8,441 bases of DNA. Source: Pseudomonadota bacterium. GTDB lineage: Bacteria > Desulfobacterota > Syntrophobacteria > Syntrophobacterales > Syntrophobacteraceae. The notes under the pieces are model-generated. The model worked only from the letters and a program-made list of their open reading frames with translations. It searched no databases and was not told the DNA's origin. Shown one piece after another: positions 1-5,035 of this stretch (positions are counted from its first letter, which is position 1; the number at the start of each line of letters is the position of its first letter). Where the stretch lies: positions 1-8,441 of the forward strand of contig JAEZHY010000215.1 in the NCBI GenBank assembly GCA_023416335.1, written 5' to 3'. The position numbers and the translations under genes were made by a program.

Positions 1-461
1 GCCATCTTCTGAGTCGCTCTGTAAAAGAGGAATACCACCGCGACTGCCGTTATGGCCAGGGCTATTGCGGCCAGGGCCAGTACCGCGGCCAGGATCGATA
101 TCTGCGAAGCAGAAGAAGATGGAGCGAGTGGGGATTGGTGGACCGGAGCCCCGTGTGACGGCGGAGCACCGGGCTCGGATTTGCGTCCTTCAATTCCGGA
201 AAGGCCGGGCTCTTCACGAAGACCGGGTGATGCGGCAATTCCGGGCGGAGCAGGCGAGACGGCCGGGCCATCGAGTCTTCTTGCCGGTTTTCCGGGCATG
301 ACCTGGTCTTCCCATGATTGGCAGCGGTCCGGGGAGACTACGATCCTCACTTCGCCGGTGGCCTTGTGTACGCATTCGAAGACCTCATCGGCCGTAAACG
401 CGCATCCCGGCGTAAAGGCAAGCAACGCCAAAAGAACCGCAGTTATAAGAAAACCTCCCAC
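1..461 (-). CDS. Exported, membrane-anchored protein of unknown function (partial, 3' end beyond left edge)
   Basis: I do not recognise the family. The visible 153 residues start at a GTG (461-459) preceded by GGAGG with a 5-nt spacer; an in-frame TGA at 512-510 rules out a start much further upstream. Residues 3-16 are a hydrophobic signal-like segment (GGFLITAVLLALLAF) ending in TPGCAFTA, which could be a signal peptidase I site or a weak lipobox around Cys20. Residues 25-55 form a small domain with Cys30 and Cys47 and the pattern C-V-H-K-x-T-G-E-V-R-I-V-x-S-P-D-x-C. I associate similar motifs with exported or collagen-like proteins, but only from memory. Residues 56-119 are a Pro/Gly/Ser/Ala-rich linker. 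Residues 121-147 are a clear transmembrane helix, followed by YRATQKM. The layout suggests a periplasmic Cys-rich head on a flexible stalk anchored in the membrane. It lies 106 bp downstream of the methyltransferase gene on the same strand. I am fairly sure it is coding, but its function is unknown. Confidence 0.62.
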   Translation of the reverse strand, partial: MGGFLITAVLLALLAFTPGCAFTADEVFECVHKATGEVRIVVSPDRCQSWEDQVMPGKPARRLDGPAVSPAPPGIAASPGLREEPGLSGIEGRKSEPGAPPSHGAPVHQSPLAPSSSASQISILAAVLALAAIALAITAVAVVFLFYRATQKM

Positions 462-567
462 TTCCTCCTCCAGTTGCGCAATCCAGGTCTTCTTAACAAA
501 TACGTCTCTTCATAGCATTTTCTTTAGGTCTTTTCGAGAATTCCAACCGGAGATGAAGAAGATGGCT

Positions 568-1182
568 TCATGGAATCCTGAAGTAGTTCGGGAGTATCCC
601 GGCCTCATGGAGTCTGTCTATTAACTGGAGCACCCCATATATGACGATGAAATAGCTTGCATCGACGAATGCTCTTCGCAGTTGTTTCGTATTGACTACA
701 TAAGAATCGGGTTCGGAATAGAGGGACATCTTCGGGAAAAACCTGGGGACCCGTTCCATGTAGGAGACGAATTCATCACCGTGGATTTGTTTGAGTTGCT
801 CTTCCTCCCTTATAATCACCTGCGGATAGTAAAGCGCAAATAATGTCAAAAACAGGACAAGCAACAGGAAACTGCCGGACCCGAGGCCTATCCCTATTGC
901 ACCGATCAAGCTGAAGAAATACAGCGGATTGCGCGTGACGGAATACGGGCCGCAGTCGATGAGGGTGCCCGTCTTGTATCCGGCAATATAGACCGAGGTC
1001 CAGGCCCTGCCGAACGCGCTGATCAGGACGCCGGCAAGGCCGGAGAGTTCGAGCATATCCTCTGCGAGGCCCTCGCCGCTGAATTTTCCGCTGAGCAGCA
1101 GGAGTACGAAAACAATCAGGGCCAAAACCCTGGTATGATTGATCCTCGTCTTCGATCGGGAACTCACCCGAAATATCTGCAT
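568..1182 (-). CDS. Isoprenylcysteine carboxyl methyltransferase (ICMT) family membrane protein
   Basis: This 204-residue integral-membrane protein has the ICMT/phospholipid methyltransferase signature. Residues 78-88 read GPYSVTRNPLY, the conserved arginine-asparagine-proline-tyrosine region. Residues 125-150 contain REEE, then H-G-D-E-F, Y141 and VPRFFP, the usual E-E-x-x-L...Y...V-P-R-F-x-P block that contributes to S-adenosylmethionine binding. Hydrophobic helices lie around 19-33, 48-67, 90-123 and 171-187. The last 50 or so residues after the family core add one more membrane segment. The ATG at 1182 has AGAGGAG upstream with a 9-nt spacer, so the start is well supported. Bacterial members methylate small or lipid substrates and rarely prenyl-cysteine, so the substrate cannot be named. 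The next gene downstream encodes the exported protein at the left edge, and the two may be cotranscribed. Confidence 0.85.
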   Translation of the reverse strand: MQIFRVSSRSKTRINHTRVLALIVFVLLLLSGKFSGEGLAEDMLELSGLAGVLISAFGRAWTSVYIAGYKTGTLIDCGPYSVTRNPLYFFSLIGAIGIGLGSGSFLLLVLFLTLFALYYPQVIIREEEQLKQIHGDEFVSYMERVPRFFPKMSLYSEPDSYVVNTKQLRRAFVDASYFIVIYGVLQLIDRLHEAGILPNYFRIP

Positions 1183-1640
1183 TATTTCTTACTCCTCTGA
1201 CCGGGAATGGTTCAACTTCCAATGGAAAGATCGTGCGGAGGGCATCGACGAAATGTCGCGATGTACATGGCATATCGGGAAGAAGAAGGCAAGTCGGAAA
1301 TGGCGTCATTCCGATTGGTTGTGGGAAAACCCGCGAGAATGAAACTTCTATTTTGAAATGAAAACCTAATCTGAAGGCATCGAGATTGAGGTGAATCCTC
1401 ACGTGCGGGGGCAAGAGGGCTCGACGGAAGAATCGGTTCCATTTCCTGCATTTCTTCGCAGAGAACTCAGTCCGCCCTTCCTGTCCTTCGGACCCGGGGA
1501 GCAAAAAGACGCTGCCCGGGCCACCCTCAATTGTTCGGCCGGCACGGTGAATTCACAATTAATCGCCCCAATGGCCGGATTTCTGATTTTCACCCATTTT
1601 ATGGTTCCAGGCCTGCATGGTCGGGAAACCGTGCCTCAAC

Positions 1641-1660
1641 ATAAGTCCCCGGGTACTTAT
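1641..1660. repeat. 20-bp near-perfect palindrome
   Basis: The arms ATAAGT and ACTTAT flank a CCCGGG core, and 18 of 20 positions agree with the reverse complement. With no loop, it looks more like a site for a dimeric DNA-binding protein than an RNA hairpin. It lies about 460 bp upstream of the methyltransferase start and 19 bp from the 36-bp inverted-repeat element, so it may instead be part of a larger repeat. Confidence 0.4.
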
Positions 1661-1678
1661 TTACAGAACCGGCAATCC

Positions 1679-1791
1679 CGTCATCCCGGCAGTGCCTTTG
1701 AGCCGGAACGCAGGGTTTTTAAGGTCTCGAATTCGCGATTAATCCGCCCTGACAGCCTGGATTTCGGCTGAAAAGCGCCGCCGGAATGACG
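1679..1791. repeat. MITE/REP-like element with 36-bp imperfect terminal inverted repeats
   Basis: Positions 1679-1714 and 1756-1791 are inverted copies of each other, matching at 28 of 36 positions; the outer 12 bp (CGTCATCCCGGC versus GCCGGAATGACG) match at 11 of 12. The 41-bp centre is unrelated between the arms. The ends resemble the widespread GTCATTCCGGC...GCCGGAATGAC class of dispersed intergenic repeats, whose translation typically gives FVIPA-like peptides. The minus frame here does give FVIPAALFSRNPGC. There is no transposase, so it would be non-autonomous, and no clear target duplication is visible. As RNA it would fold into a long hairpin that could protect or end the usp transcript, which enters it about 150 bp past the usp stop. 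Confidence 0.65.
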
Positions 1792-1942
1792 AAGTGGGGG
1801 CCTATGAGGAGTTCGAAAACACCGCATCGGTTGGACAACAGCTCATGGAGCCGGTGCCCAACCTCGCGGTTTTCTATAAGAGAGGAATTATTGCGCCGCA
1901 AACAGGAAAAATGGGTCCTGTCTTCCGGAAAAAGGATCTTAA

Positions 1943-2875
1943 TTACGGCACCAGCCACAGCGCGACGTTTTTGGCTATCTGGCCGAGCTTATAGGGGATG
2001 CGGCCCATGGTGAATTCTTCCACGTCGTTCATGCCTTTTCGGCCGACGACGACGGTGCCGAATTTACCGCTTCTGGCTTCGCCGAAGAGATTGACCGCGC
2101 GGCTGCCGCTGACCTTGAGCATCTTTGTGGTTATGCTGGATGCGGGGATTCCCGCCGCCGTCAATGTTTTGATTGCGTTCTCGAAGACCGGTTTCATTTC
2201 GGCTTCGTGTTCTTCAACAATCTTTTTTGCGTTCTTTTCATCGAGAGGCCTGCCGCTTTCGGTTTCCGGGATTCTCACGATGTGCGCCAGGCAGACCGAC
2301 GGCGATCCGGTGCAGAGCATCCGGCCGACGAAATTGACGGCCCGAATTGCGGACAGAGAGTTGTCGAGCCCTATCAAAATCTTACCCGGCTTGGGTTTGC
2401 CTCCCATCAGGCACACGGGGGCATCGACGACGTTGATGAAAACTTTTGCGGCTATGCTGCCGAGCATCGATTCATCCATCCGGCCGAGACCGTTGCGGGC
2501 GATCGCCACAGCATGATAGCCGTACTTGCACTCGTTCAGAATGTCCCGCGCAATTCCCTCGTTTCTTCTCTGGATGTTGCACGTGATCGACGCCTTGGGT
2601 ACGCCGGCGCCTTCGAGTATCGTGCAAGCGCCGTCCATGCACTCGCGCAGTCTCTGCTCCTTGTAGGAATCCCAAGTCTTCATGTATTCCAGGTGCTTGC
2701 TGACGTTGGGGTCTTTCTCGGGGTCCCAGAAAATATCGGGGGTCTTGTCGATGATGGAGAGAAGAACCACTTCGGACCCGGTGAGGTCTACAGCCTTGGT
2801 GACGTACTTCAAAACGTCCATGGACTGTTCGGAACCGTCAACGGGCAACAATACAAGCTTACGTTCGGGATTCAT
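1943..2875 (-). CDS. Tandem universal stress protein (two UspA domains)
   Basis: This 310-residue cytoplasmic protein contains two UspA domains. The first spans about residues 5-157 and opens with KLVLLPVDGSEQS, with the conserved Asp13. The second starts at about 164 with GKILIGLDNSLSA (Asp171). The family ATP-binding pattern G-2x-G-9x-G-S/T is altered in both: domain 1 has Ala126-x2-Gly129-x9-Gly139-Ser140 and domain 2 has Gly278-x2-Gly281-x9-Gly291-Arg292. The frame is open 50 codons further upstream to 3025, but that extension has no Usp similarity. The ATG at 2875 has TGGAGGAG about 6 nt upstream and begins directly at the first beta strand, so I chose it. UspA proteins bind ATP or act as stress-response chaperones or regulators; no specific role is known here. 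It is transcribed divergently from the CODH/ACS operon across 1146 bp. Confidence 0.88.
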   Translation of the reverse strand: MNPERKLVLLPVDGSEQSMDVLKYVTKAVDLTGSEVVLLSIIDKTPDIFWDPEKDPNVSKHLEYMKTWDSYKEQRLRECMDGACTILEGAGVPKASITCNIQRRNEGIARDILNECKYGYHAVAIARNGLGRMDESMLGSIAAKVFINVVDAPVCLMGGKPKPGKILIGLDNSLSAIRAVNFVGRMLCTGSPSVCLAHIVRIPETESGRPLDEKNAKKIVEEHEAEMKPVFENAIKTLTAAGIPASSITTKMLKVSGSRAVNLFGEARSGKFGTVVVGRKGMNDVEEFTMGRIPYKLGQIAKNVALWLVP

Positions 2876-2992
2876 GATGCTCCTCCAGGATTTGATGAGA
2901 AACCAGTATTGCTCGAAAGGGACCAATCGATTACACAACCCGGCTGTAAAATCTTTAGTGGAGGAAATGCTTGGTGAATTGGACGTCAGCGG

Positions 2993-3006
2993 TGAGCTAC
3001 AGCTCA
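2993..3006. repeat. 14-bp palindrome upstream of usp
   Basis: TGAGCT-AC-AGCTCA has perfect 6-bp arms around a 2-bp centre, 118 bp upstream of the usp start codon. It could be an operator for usp or chance. No convincing -35/-10 pair for usp was found beside it. Confidence 0.3.
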
Positions 3007-3122
3007 ACAAGATCCAGTTGGACACAATGGCAGGCGAGGCTGGCCTGCTTCTTGCCGGAGGTTTTATACTACGCGATTTCCCCGCTCAAGTCCACCAAAA
3101 GAAGAGGCAGTGAACCCTATTC

Positions 3123-3238
3123 GCCGGTTTGATTCGGAAGACGGTTATAGACTACCGTCATCCGTAGATGAAAATAATTCGAAACCGGCCTCAACGCTCG
3201 CTTTTGAGGCAGTAGAAATTTTCACATTAATTTTTTTT
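3123..3238 (+). other. Cluster of inverted repeats followed by T8 (possible structured RNA or terminator)
   Basis: Three perfect inverted repeats can be drawn here. An outer 8-bp pair, GCCGGTTT (3123-3130) with AAACCGGC (3182-3189), encloses a 6-bp hairpin, GACGGT (3140-3145) with ACCGTC (3154-3159) and an 8-nt loop. A 7-bp hairpin, GCCTCAA (3188-3194) with TTGAGGC (3204-3210), follows and shares two bases with the outer stem, so the two may compete or abut. A/T-rich sequence and T8 (3231-3238) follow, but 20 nt after the last stem, which is too far for a textbook intrinsic terminator. The orientation is inferred from the T run. I know no family that fits. It could be a small RNA, an attenuator in a long leader, or degenerate repeats. 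Confidence 0.35.
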
Positions 3239-3607
3239 GCCGGGGAGACTTGATGCTCTTTTCGGAGAGTCTATTTTGTCCTTGCCGGGAGCCGTAAACT
3301 CACATACCGACTAAAGAGAGGGAACGGCTGAGATTTACCGAAAGAATGTGAAAATGATGCCAAAACGCGTCAGCATCCAAGATGCGGGTATTGGACCACT
3401 CGCAATTTTCTTTCTCTGAGGATTGACTCTTTCGGTAAGTTCCGGTTATCTGACCACTTTTCGGGGACAACCGCATTTCGGGTTCCGAATCGTTGGAGTT
3501 TTCTTCGGGCAGGATTGATGTAGAATTTTTCTTTCTGCTCGTTATCTCTTATCATTCAAGAGCGCGTCTCATTTTCAGTGGAAATTTCAGGGGAAAATGG
3601 GGCGTTA

Positions 3608-3623
3608 CCGGCGGTGCCGCCGG
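3608..3623. repeat. GC-rich 16-bp palindrome just upstream of the candidate acsD promoter
   Basis: CCGGCGG-TG-CCGCCGG has perfect 7-bp arms. It ends 10 bp before the candidate -35 box at 3634, a position typical of an activator or repressor site. It is not followed by a T tract on either strand, which argues against a terminator. The regulator, if any, is unknown. Confidence 0.45.
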
Positions 3624-3633
3624 ACGAAAACCA

Positions 3634-3662
3634 TTGACATTTTGACAGCCTCAATTTATGAA
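3634..3662 (+). promoter_or_regulatory. Candidate sigma70 promoter for the acsD-cooS-acsB operon
   Basis: A perfect -35 TTGACA (3634-3639), a 17-bp spacer and TATGAA (3657-3662, 4 of 6 to TATAAT) match the housekeeping consensus. A second TTGACA overlaps the spacer (3642-3647) but has no fitting -10. Transcription from about 3669 would give an untranslated leader of about 350 nt before acsD. No GG-N10-GC sigma54 element was found in this region. Confidence 0.45.
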
Positions 3663-3684
3663 ATAGCTGTTCCAACTCCTGAGA

Positions 3685-3702
3685 GGGGAAACAAGATTCC
3701 CC
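3685..3702 (+). other. Hairpin in the predicted acsD leader
   Basis: GGGGAA (3685-3690) and TTCCCC (3697-3702) form a perfect 6-bp stem with a 6-nt loop (ACAAGA), about 16 nt after the predicted transcription start. A pyrimidine-rich stretch rather than a clean U run follows. It could stabilise the 5' end of the transcript or take part in attenuation. Confidence 0.35.
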
Positions 3703-4007
3703 CGATTCTTCTGCTCCGTCTCGAGTTCTTTTCGCTCCCAGTAAGACGCAGTTCTATTCTTTCTCCCGAGATTTTCCGCTTCTTCTTTCTTTCGGTGGCG
3801 CTCAAGGTGGAGCCGATACTTAGCTCTGATAGCGTTTTGGGCACCGTAGGAAAAGTACTTTTCATCCAGAGGGACAATTACAGTTTTGCTTCGGTCTCAG
3901 TATCGGCATATTTGCTTTTAGGGATTAGTGTCTCTGAATTTCTAGCAATAACAGGCACCTGCGAGCCTTTTACGGGCTGCGTATCAATCGAGAAACCGTC
4001 TCTCAAG

Positions 4008-4014
4008 AAGGAGG
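4008..4014 (+). promoter_or_regulatory. Strong ribosome binding site that fixes the TTG start of acsD
   Basis: AAGGAGG is a near-full anti-16S match with a 7-nt spacer to TTG at 4022. No ATG or GTG in this frame lies at a suitable distance, and the protein's conserved N-terminus begins right after this codon, so the TTG start is well supported. Confidence 0.85.
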
Positions 4015-4021
4015 ATCTGCC

Positions 4022-4966
4022 TTGACATTTCAACCAGCAAAGCAAGTGTATTCGGGCAAAATCAGGGAAGTGACCCTGGGATCCGGAAACAAGGCGATAA
4101 CGATCGGCGGTAAGACCGTCTTTGCCTTTCATTCGTTTGAAGGAACAATTTCCAACCCTCCCAAGATTGCCATGGAAGTCTGGGACAAAGATCCGAGCGC
4201 GGACTGGCCGGAAGCAGCCAAGGCCCCGTTCAGCGATGTCCTGGGCGATTCGGCTGCATGGGCTCGCAAATGCGTGCAGGATTACGGCGCGGAAATAATC
4301 GTGGTCCAGACCAAGAGCGCAGATCCGAACGGAGACAACAGACCTGCCGAGGAAGTTGCCGAAACGGTGAAGAAGGTTGTCGAGGCCGTGGATGTTCCCG
4401 TAATCGTCTGGGGCGTGGCCAACCACGAAAAGGACGTTGAAGTAATGCGGCTCGTGGCTGAAAAGTGCACGGGCAAAAGGGTTGGAATCTCCCCCATCGA
4501 GGAAGGCGACTACAAGCAGATCGGCGCTGCCTGCCTCGGGTACAAGCAGGTGGTTTTTGCCTCCTCTCCCATCGATGTGAACCTTGCCAAACAGCTCAAT
4601 ATTCTGCTCGGCAATCTTGGCGTCTCCACAGACGACCTGGTTATCGATCCCACCACCGGCGGGCTTGGCTACGGGCTCGAGTACAGCTACTCGGTGATCG
4701 AGCGCATCCAGCAGGCGGCCCTGACCCAGGAAGACGAAAAACTCCAGCAGCCCATCGTCGCCAACGTCGCAAACGAAACCTGGAAGTCGAAGGAAGCCGG
4801 CCTCAGCACCGAAGAAGCGCCGGAGCTGGGAGATGCGGCAAAGCGCGGGGTCCTGATGGAAGCGATTACCGCCGTTGACCTGATGCTTGCCGGGGCCGAC
4901 CTGGTCGTCATGCGGCACCCCGAGGCCATAAAGCTGGTCAGAAACTACATATCCAAGATGATGTAA
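4022..4966 (+). CDS. acsD: CODH/ACS delta subunit: corrinoid iron-sulfur protein small subunit
   Basis: This 314-residue protein is the small (delta) subunit of the corrinoid iron-sulfur protein. With AcsC it carries the methyl group between methyltetrahydrofolate (via the AcsE methyltransferase) and the A-cluster of acetyl-CoA synthase, in the cytoplasm. The N-terminus (YSGKIREVTLGSGNKAITIGG, residues 10-30) and PPKIAMEVWD are typical of the family. The rest is a TIM barrel with TKSADPNGDNRP (97-108), a VPVIVWG strand and DPTTGGLGYGLEYSYS (209-224). The length is normal. It starts at TTG behind a strong ribosome binding site and is the first gene of the operon, 69 bp before cooS. The overlap of an upstream open frame's TGA with the TTG (TTGA, 4022-4025) is probably chance. 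AcsD has no iron-sulfur ligands of its own and needs AcsC, which is absent from the window. Symbols cdhD and acsD are both used for this family. Confidence 0.93.
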   Translation: MTFQPAKQVYSGKIREVTLGSGNKAITIGGKTVFAFHSFEGTISNPPKIAMEVWDKDPSADWPEAAKAPFSDVLGDSAAWARKCVQDYGAEIIVVQTKSADPNGDNRPAEEVAETVKKVVEAVDVPVIVWGVANHEKDVEVMRLVAEKCTGKRVGISPIEEGDYKQIGAACLGYKQVVFASSPIDVNLAKQLNILLGNLGVSTDDLVIDPTTGGLGYGLEYSYSVIERIQQAALTQEDEKLQQPIVANVANETWKSKEAGLSTEEAPELGDAAKRGVLMEAITAVDLMLAGADLVVMRHPEAIKLVRNYISKMM

Positions 4967-5035
4967 CTTGCGGAACAACTGCTGCAAGGATTTTGGGAAA
5001 TACAACATCCCCATGAAGGGGTAATGAGGTGCAAT

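Larger units (their letters stand above)
1183..1942. other. Intergenic region with repeats, no convincing gene
   Basis: These 760 bp lie between the universal stress gene and the methyltransferase gene, both read leftward. Several short open frames exist on both strands, but none has a good ribosome binding site or a recognisable protein, and the longest (1391-1771, + strand) runs into the repeat element. The region holds the 36-bp inverted-repeat element (1679-1791), the near-palindrome at 1641-1660 and a perfect 10-bp palindrome GTGAATTCAC (1547-1556). A weak stem, ACAGGA/TCCTGT (1902-1907 with 1916-1921), lies just past the usp stop but lacks a proper T tract. I see no strong promoter for the methyltransferase gene. 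Confidence 0.6.
2876..4021. other. Long divergent intergenic region upstream of the CODH/ACS operon
   Basis: These 1146 bp separate the leftward usp gene from the rightward acsD gene, and no recognisable protein is encoded. Open frames exist, notably 3597-4025 (+, 142 codons) and short ones at 2967-3113 and 2971-3132 (+), but their codon use and composition are unlike the flanking genes. What can be seen is a 14-bp palindrome near usp, a cluster of inverted repeats ending in a T8 run, a GC palindrome, a sigma70-like promoter, a leader hairpin and a 92-nt pyrimidine-rich tract (3704-3795, 67 of 92 pyrimidines). No tRNA or recognisable riboswitch consensus was found by eye. Confidence 0.6.

Noticed and set aside
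52..624. 190-codon open frame on the + strand
   Set aside because: It lies opposite the exported-protein gene and the end of the methyltransferase gene, which have signal, membrane and family features. The + frame is low-complexity with no recognisable domain.
1523..1560. Weak leftward promoter-like pair (TTGTGA, 17 bp, AACAAT)
   Set aside because: Only 4 of 6 matches in each box and about 340 bp from the methyltransferase start; not distinguishable from chance.
2876..3025. 50-residue N-terminal extension of the universal stress protein
   Set aside because: No Usp similarity, and the ATG at 2875 has a strong ribosome binding site and begins at the first beta strand.
2967..3132. Two short + strand frames (48 codons from ATG 2967; 53 codons from TTG 2971) behind GGAGG at 2960-2964
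   Set aside because: The ATG is only 2 nt from the GGAGG. The TTG frame has good spacing but a random-looking composition. Neither product is recognised, and they compete for one site.
3479..3494. GGTTCCGAATCG resembling a tRNA T-loop
   Set aside because: It does not match the GGTTCRANYCC pattern and no cloverleaf can be built around it.
3370..3555. 61-codon open frame on the - strand
   Set aside because: No ribosome binding site, charged random-looking product, no family resemblance.
3878..5014. 378-codon open frame on the - strand
   Set aside because: It is antisense to acsD, a clearly recognised gene; the His/Gly/Asp-rich composition is typical of the reverse of a biased coding frame.
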